Shown here: positions 23,268 through 34,267 of the stretch, piece after piece | Numbering within the stretch: the first letter of the stretch is position 1 | Layout: every line of letters begins with the position of its first letter | Assembly: GCF_026210795.1 (NCBI RefSeq) | Contig: NC_089442.1 | Location: 2,728,001-2,792,000 of the forward strand | Direction of reading: 5' to 3' | DNA: 64,000 bases | DNA from: Rhizophagus irregularis | Lineage: Eukaryota; Glomeromycota; Glomeromycetes; Glomerales; Glomeraceae | Notes under the pieces: generated by a model | What the model saw: only the letters and a program-made list of their open reading frames with translations | The model's database searches: none | Told to the model about the DNA's origin: nothing | Position numbers and translations under genes: made by a program

Positions 23268-26200
23268 ACACCAATTTATGTCGGGTGCATCACAGGGATT
23301 TCACCCCCCCCAATAGTGCGACACCTAATAATATTAATTTTATCAATCCTCCTTCTCCTTCTCTTTCTTCCCCTCTTATTAATTTTGGACAAATCAATGT
23401 TAATGGTTTGTGCTCCCCTGTTCGACAATTGCATTTGTTAAATTATTTCCTACATTCTTCCTTTGGCGTTTTATCTTTAAATGATACTCGTCTTACTTCT
23501 TCTGGTGTTAAATTTATTTATCAAAATGATCATTCCCAACATAATTTTAAGTCCTATTGGGCTCCTTCCCCTTCTAATTCACGACTTCATGATGGTGTTG
23601 GTCTTTTACTTCGCCATCCTTTACATAAACATGTTCAGAAAATTGATCCTTGGAAAGGTCATCTTTTGAAATTAGATCTTTTCTTTCATCAAACTAAAAT
23701 TTCTATCATTTCTGTTTACATTCCTCCTTATCACTCTATTCATTATAAAGAACGTGATGCTATTTTTGCTCAACTTAATTTATGGCTTGATAAAGCCCGC
23801 TCTAATAACTATCATGTAGTCATCCTTGATGATTTTAATGCAGATGAAATTTCACATTCACATCTTCCTCAACATCATTTAAAAATTTTACGATCACTTT
23901 CTTCTCGATATTTTACAGATCATCAATCCCATATTTCTTCAATTTCAGGTCCTAGTCCCACTTTTTATCATCAGAATGGTTCTTCAAGACTTGATTATAT
24001 TTGGTCATCCCCTGGATTTCCTGCTCCTGGTCTTTTCTCTCATGTTGAAACTTGTCCTAAGTTGAATGATAATCAATTTACTGATCACCGTGTACTTATA
24101 ACGGCCTTTGATTTTAGCTCTTGTTTTGCTACTTTAGCTAAAGCTAGATTAAAACAAAAAAGCGAACAACGCACCATTTTTCTCTACAAAAACCTGAAAG
24201 ATGATACTTGGGACAAATTTTCTAATGAAGTAAACTCACGTCTTGAGTTGTATTTGAACACACACCATCCTTCTATGTCTTCACTTTCAGCTCTTTCTTT
24301 GGACAAACTTTGGCACGCTCTTAAACGCTCTATTCTTGGTGGTGCCATTGATTCCCTACCATTTCAACATGTTTCCAATACCCATTACCATAATTATCCT
24401 CCTGAGCTTACGATGCTTATTGCTATCAACAAATTTTTAGATAGATTATTGTTCAAATTGACCACGTCTCGGCCTAGTCGTCCAGCTCAAATCTCGCAAA
24501 TGATCAATTCTTTGTCTACACAATTAACTCTTCTCAAATCTCTTTTAAAAGATTATACTATACCTATTTATAGTACGTCACCCCTTCCTGCTTTTATCAA
24601 ATTTTTGCGTTCGCAAAAAGCTTTAGTCTCTGCCTATCTTTCCACGCAACTTCATCAACATCGTGTAGATTCCATTGAATATTATACTGCTCTTAGAGAT
24701 GAACATTTCTCTACGTCTCTGGGCTCTTTTATTTCTTCAGCCCTATCAGTGGAACATCGCTCTATTGTTCTTGACAGAGTTTTGGTTGTAATTGACTCTA
24801 AACCCACTCTTCTTACTGATCCTTTGGATATCAAACAAGCGGCTATCAAACATTTCCAATCGGTTGTTACTCCTCCTTTGGTCCAGTATTCTTCTACAGA
24901 TTCATTTCCTCCACGATGGCAATGTGCGTATACTCCTCTTCCTGATATTGATTTGTCGTTATACAACTCGGTTATGTCTCCTATTCTGGCCAATGAATGG
25001 AAAAACACTCTCAATTCTATGCCTAATAATAAAGCCTCCGGTCCTTCCAAGATCTCTTATGAGATGCTCAAACATTTAACTGGAGAAGCTTTCAATTTGT
25101 CCCTTGTATTAGCAAATGCTTGTCTTACTCATGGAGATATTCCTGCCGATTGGCATGAAGCGCTTGTTTATCCCATTCCAAAACCTCATGAATTTGACGC
25201 CCAATTGAAGAATACGCGACCTATCACTTTGTTGGAAACTGTACGAAAATGTGTGGTTAAGGTCGTTACAACTCGTCTTTCAAAAATCCTAGCTGACAAC
25301 CATGTACTCCAAGGTGGTAATTTTGCTGGATTGCCAGGCGGTTCCACTGATATTCCTATTAAGATGCTCGATGCTATTATTCATCAACGACGCTTTGATA
25401 AAAGTGATGACCAAGAATTATGGATTGTTTCTCAGGACATTTCTAAGGCCTTTGACTCAATTGATTTAAACATGCTCAGATTAGCTTTAATCTGTCTGCA
25501 TATACCGTCTTTATTGATTAAATTTATCATCAATCTTTTTACAAGACGTAATAACAAAATTATTACCCATCATGGTGATACTTCTGGATATAGAGTTAGA
25601 ATTGGTATTGACCAGGGTGAAATCATTTCTCCATTGTTATGGGTTATTTACTTGGATCCTTTGCTTACCACACTTAATCGAGAAGCTTGTGATCCTTTTA
25701 TTTTGAAATCTTCTGCATTATTGGATTATTCTCCAATTGAATACGAACAATACAATCTTCCTGTTTCGCATATTACATTTATGGATGATTCTACTTTAAT
25801 TGCTTCATCTAAACGAGGAATTGAAGATCGCCTTTCCATTACTGCTGAATTTTATACCTTAAATAATACTCAAGCAAACTCAGCAAAATATATCCTTCTT
25901 TCTTCTGAACAGTTTTCTCAAACTATTGTGTTTGATCTTTCTCCATCCCCTTTAATTACATCTCATACGCTTACTTTAAAGGCATTAGCCTTATCTACAT
26001 CTTTTCGATTTTTAGGTGTTTGGTTTAATCTTTCAGCTTCTTCTCATTTTGTTCACAACCAAACTGTTTCCATGGTCAAAGATATGGCTGCTTTACTTAA
26101 TCCTAAAAAGCTTTTGGCACAACACGTGGCCTATCTTTATAATATTGTTTTACTTCCGAGGCTAGAATTTCGCCTACAATCCACATTATTTGCTGAATCC

Positions 26201-28705
26201 ACCATTAATCGCATGGTTTCTCCTATGCTTTCTCTTATTCGTCAGAAGGCTGGTTTGGCCTCAGTCACTCCTCTCTCTGCGCTTTTCACACTGTTGCCGT
26301 TCTCTATCCAACAAGCGTTTGGTCGATTTCTATCCTCTCATGTGGCTTCATGGCAAAGAATTTTTTCTCACCCTTCATACAAGCTTTTTGCCAATTATAT
26401 GATTACCTATCTCCAAGGATTTTTGGATTGTGATGCCTGTCCTTCTACTATTGATTTGGAACCATGGTCCCATACCTTTTCCCTGCGAACACATTCTTTG
26501 TTCAATTCTTTATTATTCTCTTCTCGATTAAATATCACGTGGTCTTTATTGTTCCGACCTCCGAGAAAAGATCTACGTCCAGCGATTCCACTCCGGTCTA
26601 TTTTACCTAAAGAATTATTTACTTCCATGAAAAATGTCCGAAACAATTTTGGTACTCGTTTCCTTGCTCAACTGGTTTCTCCGTGTGGCTCTCGACTTCT
26701 CTCATGGAAAGATTTGCGCTTTCTTAAACGAGTATCGAACAAAGGATCTGTGCCTGCTTGGTTTAATTATTTGTTTAATCTTATTGTTATTCCTAATTCA
26801 CCTTTTTTTTTTATTTTACAACAATTTAGAATTCCTAATTCTCATACTGTAGCTTCTATTTCTTTTATAGATATTAGTCGAAATTATTGGTTTAACCCTC
26901 AATGGGCTATTTCTTTTAATCGTAATACTAATTCTTTTCTTGTTGGCCGTGTGATTACTACCTATCCTGCTCCACGTAATGAAGCTCTCATCTCACATTG
27001 GATTGCGACTTCAGTTGATGATTTGCTTTCTGAATTTACAGCATGCCAAGGATGTGCCTCTGCTATTTCGCGATCCTCTACCTCTAAGACTCTACTTAAA
27101 TGATGTCCCTCTGAAGGATGTTTTTCTTATGTTCCGTTATCAAGTTTGATCCGTTATCCTACGAAACCTCGTACTTATATACATGCGGATACTCGTTCAG
27201 TTTCACTTTCTGCCTCGTTAGGCTATGCTAAATCTCTTTTACTATTTCACCTTTTTGCCCCGGCTCGACTACCTCCTATGAATAACCAAGTGTCTAGGAT
27301 TTCTGATATCCAACTTCCTTCTTCGGTGTCTACACTTTATATTGATGGTTCCTTCCTTCCTCCTTATAGCCATCCGATATTTTCGATGGCTTATGCATGG
27401 ACTGCTATCGATCCTGATGGATTTATTTTGGAATCCCATTATAATATTATTTCTTCCATTTTTCCTTCTGCATTACGTTCGGAAGTTTTTGCTTTATTGC
27501 ACGGATTGGACTCCCTCCCTCGGAATTCAAAGATTACTGTCGCCACTAATTGTGCCCATTTACTTTCTTTATGGTCTTTGTATGTAGATGCTCCCTTTAT
27601 TCCCAAAATGCTTAAAGAATCCAACCACCTTTTGTGGTCCTCCATACGCACTATTGTGTTGCAAAAGAATCTGGATGTTACCTTGATCAAGGTTCCTGCT
27701 CATGCTGACGACCCTTTGAATAATCATGTGGATGCATTAGCCAAGGCTGCTCATACTGACTCACATCTTTCTTCTTGTCCACCATCGGAATTGATAGCTC
27801 CTTGCATCTTACAATTTAACTCCTTACCTGTGGATATGAATATCCGGAAATTTATTAGAGATATTTTTAACGCCAAAAGTCTTTTAACTCTTGCTGTATT
27901 ACCAAGATTTAATTCCTATTCTTCAACTTCTGATATTGATTGGGCTTGCACCAAATTTTGTCTCAATAACAATAAGCAATTTGCCTCTCATCGGAATGGC
28001 CGTTCCGAGTTTTGTGGTTTCTGTATCAAATTACTTTTGGATATGCTTCCAACGCTTACAACTCTTCAGAAATGAAAGCCTCACCTTTATAATCTGAGTT
28101 GGCTTTGTCCTCAATGTAACTCTTCTCCTGAGACTTTAGACCACTTGTGGACTTGTCCTTATATCTTACCAGAATTTAGCCCTTTAAATACTTTTAAAAC
28201 ACTTTTATTGGCTCTCCGGACTAATTATCTTGACAAATTCCTTTCTGCGTCATCTTTAATACTTTTACCGGACTCTTTTGTTGCTAAATTTATGGCTCTT
28301 GATTGTTGGAATTGTGACCCTCCTTCATTTTCTTGCCTGAGACTCGCATGAGGACTTATACCGGTATGCCTTACAGAATTTCTTGGAAATTATTTTTCTT
28401 CACTTACCATATGGTCTATCTTAGATACACCTTTGCACGACTTTCATTTTGACCTTTATATCCAAATCTGGTTGTGCCGTTCCATTTTCTTTCATCATTG
28501 GGAATTAGCTCAAGGCATTACAAAAAAAATGAAATCGTCAGCTCTTGGGCCTTCTTCTATTCTTTGTCCTTCCTCTAACATTCCTCTTGACTCTTCGACA
28601 CCTTCCTTGGCGACAGCTTCCTTGGATTCCTGGGTTTCTTGGGTTTCCTCTTCTATAATCCGTGGGGATCTTGGATTTCACATTTGGATTTTTGGCGCCG
28701 CTTAA
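23264..28705 (+). pseudogene. LINE ORF2: endonuclease, reverse transcriptase, RNase H (three in-frame TGA)
   Basis: One reading frame of about 1,814 codons, interrupted only by TGA at 27101, 28073 and 28349. Endonuclease (residues about 40-290): FGQINVNGL, VGLLLRHPL, ISVYIPPY, DDFNAD, RLDYIWSS, FTDHR; the usual ETK motif reads NDTRL. Reverse transcriptase: QDISKAFDSID near residue 725, GIDQGEIISPLLW, and FMDDSTLIA near 839. RNase H from about 1354: LYIDGSF, RSEVFALLHGL, TNCAHLL and NNHVDALAK; the third position reads Asn where Asp is usual. A zinc motif, CPQC...ETLDHLWTCP, follows. No ATG opens the frame; a start by re-initiation at the ORF1 stop is possible. It would nick DNA and reverse-transcribe element RNA. 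Confidence 0.88.
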
Positions 28706-29006
28706 CAGTTCAGCCTCTACTTAGGATTTCTTTTTGGTAACGGATTGGATCTTAGGACATGCTGGATAGTTGACTCATACTGGCCTTCGGGTAAAGATGG
28801 GGTATGCGTTTCTGTAATAGTTTAGTTTTTCCTTACTTAATTTTATTTTGTTTAGATTTCTTTACTTGTATGAATCGTGAAGCTAGTTCTTTTTATTTTT
28901 TATGTTTATTTTCTATATTTTGATATTTGTAATATTGTTCGATTTGTTTATTGTACTTTTCGTTTAAATTTAATAATAAAAGATAAAGTCATAAGACTGT
29001 TTGCTC

Positions 29007-29153
29007 ATAATCACCAAATATTGGCCTTGATGACATCTGGTGGTTCAATGATGGCGAGGATACGAACGACCTACCTCCATAACCTTCAATAGAGGGTGCA
29101 GAAAGTAGTGGCCACTAAACGTACAATACACTTGTAAAATAATCACCAAATAT
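29007..29153 (+). mobile_element. Truncated SINE tail between two 15-bp repeats
   Basis: Two more copies of ataatcaccaaatat (29007-29021, 29139-29153) bracket about 117 bp. Its right part (cgacctacctccataacc onward) is nearly identical to the 3' tail of the SINE at 20958-21032. It is a 5'-truncated second SINE copy or a duplication product. Confidence 0.65.
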
Positions 29154-29464
29154 GGACTGTCCCAAATGTGTGACTATAAAGAGAGTTGACTGTATAAATA
29201 TGAAATGTAATGATTTTTATATTAATGAATTCATGTTGTATTGTATTTGATACTGTATTGATAATAAAATACAATTAAAATCCACACTAATAAATTTATA
29301 TTGTATTTATTTTAAAAGGATTTACTGTTTTACAAATGCGATTTAATTATACTATCCTTTACAATTATAAGAAAATAATGACAGATACATTTTTACGATT
29401 ATTATAAATAAACTATTGCTATTTATTACCAATTCATGAATGCTCTAATGTCAATTTCTTTCAC
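29154..29464. other. pogo-like terminus remnant and AT-rich sequence
   Basis: 29154-29192 read on the minus strand starts CAGTCAACTCTCTTTATAG and is followed by TA, the usual look of a Tc1/mariner or pogo end. A partial partner (tatagtcacatctctttata) lies left of the SINE at about 19994-20013, so the SINE and LINE landed inside a small TIR element. The remainder is AT-rich with no gene. Confidence 0.45.
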
Positions 29465-29467
29465 AAC

Positions 29468-29820
29468 TTTACTAAAAATGGCCAATTTTTTGAAATGATT
29501 TTATAGACCTAAATACAATGGCTTTCAAAACAATTGTGCAATTATTTTGTAAAATTTTTAAAATATATCAAGATATATTTGACGTATTTTTGAGATTAAA
29601 ATATTAAAATAATATCAAAGTTAATTATATTATAATAATAAAATAATAACAAAAACATTAAAAAATTATTGTGATATTATTTTGAGTTATTTTTATAGAC
29701 CTAGATACAATATAATTACAAAATAATAGTAAAAATATAATAAAAACATTTTGATGTATTAGATGTATTTTTGTAGTATTTTAAAATTATTACAAAATCA
29801 TTTCCATTTTTAGTAAAGTA
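29468..29820. mobile_element. MITE with TTTACTAAAAATGG ends (about 350 bp)
   Basis: The left end is tttactaaaaatggccaatt and the right end is ccatttttagtaaa. The AT-rich interior contains 'atagacctaaatacaatg' and 'atagacctagatacaat'. The same ends and interior words flank the larger element at 33126-37826. Confidence 0.7.
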
Positions 29821-29822
29821 TG

Positions 29823-31200
29823 CCTCAAGTTTTACGACAAAAACTTAAGAACCATTTCCTTTTAGGCTTTATTCCTTTTGCAGCAACTTGTGATGATGTC
29901 TTAAAGCTGCTAATTTCTGATATTAAAGAACTTGAAAGTGGATTTGAAATGGATTTAGGTGATAAATGTATTTGAATAATGGGTGGATTAGGTGATATAA
30001 CATCAGATTTACCTGATGGAAATGAACAAGCTGGAGTTAAAAATCATAATGCGTAATGAATTGCATGATATGTCTTTTGATATTTTGGCAAATGGATGAT
30101 ACTATCACAATACAACCTTACAAATTAATGAATTGAATAATGCTAAAACTTAAGCAGAACGTGATTCACATTCAACACAATATGGCATTTGGTATAAGCC
30201 ATCAATTTTTGACAACATTAGGAAATTTGTTTGGTGTAAAATTTCAAAATATTACACTAAAATGTAATATTACAAAAGTTTACGCTCTTAAATTTGAATA
30301 ATTATAGTAATTTAAGAATATCTCGCTATTTACTGATCCAATCAAGATGATCTATAGTTCATTGGAATCAGCTCATTAAAACAAATCGAATGGTAGTAAA
30401 ATCACATTTTTACAGTTGATAGAACGCTCTATAGTACTATGCAATAAAGTTTTAAATTAATAGAAAGTCATCTATCGAACTTAAAGATGTGAATTTACTA
30501 CCATTCAATTTGTCTTGATAAGCTGATTCCAATGAGCTATAGATCGTCTTGATTGGATCAGTAAATAGCGAGATATTCTTAAATTACTATAATTATTCAA
30601 ATTTAAGAGCGTAAACTTTTGTAATATTACGTTTTTAGTGTAATATTTTGAAATTTTACACTATCTCTGAAATATTACACTAAATTACGCCTAAACAAAT
30701 TTCCTAATGAATGTGATTTAAGATCGTCATTTACAATGTCTTCATATGCATTTCATTGCATGGGAGGTTTGGCAAATCAAATGTTGCAAACAACATTTGC
30801 AATTTTACTAACATCTAAAGGGAAAGAGTTATTTTTAACTAATTGGAGATACTTTGAATTTCCAAGTGTATGGTCACGACAACAAAATCCAATTACTCAT
30901 TTAAACTCTTATTATTTTTCAGATTATTTTCGTCTTATAATAATAATGCCTTTTTTGCTTAATCGTGCAATAAATATATCATTATTGAAAGATACATTTG
31001 TCAATAATTTGATCACAACTTGTAATCTTACACAAAAAAATCAGGTGATTGATCAGCTGCAAAATCTTTGGGTATTATTTGCTAAATTAGTATCTCTAAC
31101 ATTTAAAAAAACATTTAATGAATCAAATTACTATAAGATGCATGGAGAAGCGGTGAGATCTCCCTATTCCCTCTGTCATCAATTTACAGAGTTGCCATAT
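29823..31200 (+). pseudogene. Decayed Tnp2-like (second CACTA-type lineage) transposase
   Basis: Broken coding sequence in several frames: MPQVLRQKLKNHFLLGFIPF, DIKELESGFEMDL, GGLGDITSDLPDGN with AGVKNHNA, then after a MITE FTMSSYAFHCMGGLANQMLQ, LFLTNWRYFEFPSVWSRQQN, NPITHLNSYYFSDYFRL. The 'SDLP..N' and 'AGVK.HNA' pattern parallels 'ASDVPATQKL' of Tnp2, so I assign it to the same superfamily, though not to the same lineage as 7016-10232. At least three stop codons (for example after DKCI and HNA) and the MITE at 30216-30709 break it. The 5' part is missing. Confidence 0.55.
30216..30709. mobile_element. Palindromic MITE, CATTAGGAAATTTG ends, 494 bp
   Basis: The left end cattaggaaatttgttt pairs with the right end aaacaaatttcctaatg, and the arms continue pairing for about 200 bp each (gtgtaaaatttcaaaatatt, ttaagaatatctcgctattt). 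Each arm contains 'cattggaatcagctc...aatggtagtaaa', the motif repeated at 19500-19915. It interrupts the transposase remnant between FD and CDLRSSF. The target duplication is short or unclear (AA at most). Confidence 0.8.
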
Positions 31201-31205
31201 TGAAC

Positions 31206-31829
31206 GAGCATAGCGGACATCTCTATTTTATCACAATACTGTTGTCGATCATTTGCCGATCATTTATTCAATTATCACATAATATAAATACCGTTGCTAA
31301 AAAAATTTACATAATAATATATGCTTAAATTTCACAAATAACTTAAATTTAGTTTTAATTTATTGTGTATTAAATTTCATTAGAAACTTTTTAGCTTTTA
31401 TTATTATTTGGCATATATTTATTCATTTTACGAAATTATTCACTAATTATGTTACTAATAAAAAACCTGCATTATGAATCAGATCACTGCATTATTTTTT
31501 TTATAGATTCTACATAATATAAAGAATATTTGTGCAAATTCTTAAATTTCGCACTCGCATATTCATCTTCGCACTTTAATTTTTGTCTGATGATCGGCAA
31601 TAATTAGTGAATTATCATAAACAAATAATATATTTATAATATTATTAAAAATTGTGCTAATAATTATATAATTAAAATCATATAATAATTTAGTGTTTTT
31701 ACTTAGATTCCATTATTTTTTTGCCACATTATTTGAAAAATATTTGTGATTTTGCAATAAGTTTTTAAAATCCGGAATTAGTGATCAGCAAATGATCGGC
31801 AAGGTGATATGAGCATGTCCGCTATGCTC
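31206..31829. mobile_element. TIR element, GAGCATAGCGGACAT ends, 624 bp
   Basis: Perfect 15-bp terminal inverted repeats (31206-31220 and 31815-31829), with partial pairing inward (tcgatcatttgccgatcatt against gatcagcaaatgatcggcaa). The flanks share GAAC (tgaac before, tcgaac after), a possible duplication. It encodes nothing visible. Confidence 0.75.
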
Positions 31830-32974
31830 ATCGAACGGGCATTCTCATGGTCGATCGAACGAATAAATGAACGAACGAACAATTAAACAAACAAACAAGC
31901 AAATAATCAACGACATAATTAACAAATAACATAATCAATAAACAATATACAACAACATATAACAACAATAACATTCTTTAATTTCAGATTTCGATAACTC
32001 TCACCGCAAAATATTCTATTTACTTTACCTTTAATACTTCGATAATTCACTTTACATAAATGTATATTTTATTCATCTTATAATTATCATTTTATTCAAT
32101 TAAAATTAATTAAGCGAACATTAATTAAAGTTTAGGGCGAACCTATTACCTTTAATTAATATTATACTTTTCAAAAACTAACTGTGGAATTTATTTTGAA
32201 TTCCACTCTCTATTTAAACAAATTTTATGATACTTTCTATTCTAATATATGCTATCTATATACTATCTTTTATGTTCTTTTTACATATTATTTCTGTACT
32301 ATCTTTCTAATATGTTATCTATATTTTAATTATGCTATCTTTTAATATGCTATTCTTAATATGCATGTATTTTCTATTTTAATATGCTATCTTTTTATAT
32401 ATGTTCTTTTTTAATATGTTATCTTTTATGTTCCATCTTTTTAATATACTAGTATCTTTCAATATGTTTCTATTTTTAATATGTTATGTTCCATCTTTTG
32501 TAGTTTATATCTTTTCATATTATCTTTTATGTTATCTTTTATATTATCTTTTTATATTATCTTTTATATTATCTTTTATATTATCTTTTATATTATCTTT
32601 TATATTATCTTTTTATATTATTTTTTATATTATCTTTTATATTATCTTTTATATTATTGTTTTTATGTATTCATTATGCGTGTTCCTTTAGTCCGCTATC
32701 CCTCCATTTTATAAGATTTATCTTTTGTGGCTTATAATTATTCCTTCTAATTGTTCCTATTGTTAAAGATTGCTAAGCCACAATTGATCAACTCTAATTA
32801 TTCTATTGGTTCTTCATTAATCATCCAATAAATATTACATCATGTAGATCATAAATGTTTATTCTTTTCGGCTAATCATTTATCCATCTACGTCAATTCA
32901 TAATTGATTTGTTCGTTCTTAATATTTGGCAATTATATTTGGTGATTAAATTTTATCATCTTTTTATGCTTGAT
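31830..32974. other. Low-complexity AT-rich region with a minisatellite
   Basis: (GAAC/AAAC)n at about 31850-31905 grades into an AT-rich stretch. From about 32515 to 32660 a 12-bp unit, ttttatattatc, is repeated about ten times. The hydrophobic ORFs read here follow from that repeat. No gene is supported. Confidence 0.6.
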
Positions 32975-34267
32975 ATTCGACTGTTTATAGCGGCAAGTGC
33001 ATCACTTGTGGAACTTAACACAATGTGTGAAAGTCTTCGCCAAATTCTAAAAAATTATTATCCCAATAATATTTTTAACTGTGATGAAACAGGTCTTTTT
33101 TGGAAAATGCGACCTAATCGCACCACTTTACTAAAAATGGCCAATTTTTTGAAATGATTTTGTAATAATTTTAAAATACTATTAAAATACATTTAATATA
33201 TTAAAATGTTTTTATTATACTTTAGTTATTATTTTGTAATTGTATTATATCTAGGTCTATAAAAATATCTCAAAATAATATCACAATAATTTTTTAATTT
33301 TTTTTTTTTTTTTTTTTATATGGAGGGAGTACTACTACAACACCAGTTGCGGTAATGCACTCCTACCGTTGAGCGACAGATAACCAAGCAACTTACTCTA
33401 ATTATTTAGAATTAAGTAACTGGATGTTCATCCCCCTACCCCTATATATCACACTGGGAAAACGATCCAAGTTTATACCCACATAAGAATGGATCGTAGT
33501 GTAGCAGAGTTTTTGACACAGTTATGCTACCTACTAGCGCCTGTCAGAAGTGAGTAACCACACATGTACGGCAGATATAATAGAGCAGACATCTAGAAGT
33601 CCTTCCATGATGGTTAGCTTAGAGATACTGCAATACTAAGACTACTAATATGGTCTTACTTAAAGCCCACTACAGGCCGCGATTACCATACCAGCCCACC
33701 ATATTTGTAAATCCCCCAGTAGTATATATAGCAGTGACTACTAGGACAGTAAGCTGCTAAGGGTACTGAGATCACCCCTTTATTATAAGTAACCAACCCA
33801 GTTATCCAGGGATCACCCACCAGTACGTCAAATTCACTGAGGAATCGAACCTCACCTTAGAACCTTATATACCTGTGAGTCTACGAATGTCTCCAATCAG
33901 TTTAAACCTATTAGAAGATAAACTACTGCTAAGACATTGTACTTGAGACTTTACTATCTATGAGGACCATCTAGTATAGGGATTGGAATCAATTCTATCA
34001 AAATCGAATTAATCAAAAATCGAATCGTTCCTATAGAATCAATTAATCAAATCTAAAAATTGAATCTTAATAAATCAATTTTTTTTTTAATTTTGGCGCA
34101 GCAAAATCATCATGTTACTTCTATAACTGTGATTCAGTAAAAAAAATGACATCAGAATTATCAGAATTTCTAAAATTGATGATCAACATAAATATTTGTA
34201 CAAATAATGTCATTTACAAACTTTATTTCATTTTTTTCCCACCATTACGAAAAATATAGCTACCACC

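Larger units (their letters stand above)
21048..29006 (+). mobile_element. LINE (Tad1/I-like) with ORF1 and APE-RT-RNase H ORF2
   Basis: ataatcaccaaatat flanks it on both sides (21033-21047 and 29007-29021), consistent with target-primed insertion. ORF1 has an RRM-like domain and a zinc knuckle. ORF2 has an apurinic endonuclease, a reverse transcriptase, an RNase H domain and a C-terminal zinc motif. This order is that of fungal Tad1-like and I-like elements. The 3' region is AT-rich and ends 'aataataaaagataaagtc'. One frame change in ORF1 and three TGA codons in ORF2 mark it as recently inactivated. Confidence 0.85.

Noticed and set aside
27101-28351. TGA reassigned or read through as a sense codon in the LINE
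   Set aside because: ORF1 of the same LINE ends at TGA, as does the gene at 10672-11064, and the TGA sites fit single C-to-T changes from CGA.
32401-32714. Hydrophobic ORFs of 77-96 codons
   Set aside because: Products of the ttttatattatc minisatellite.
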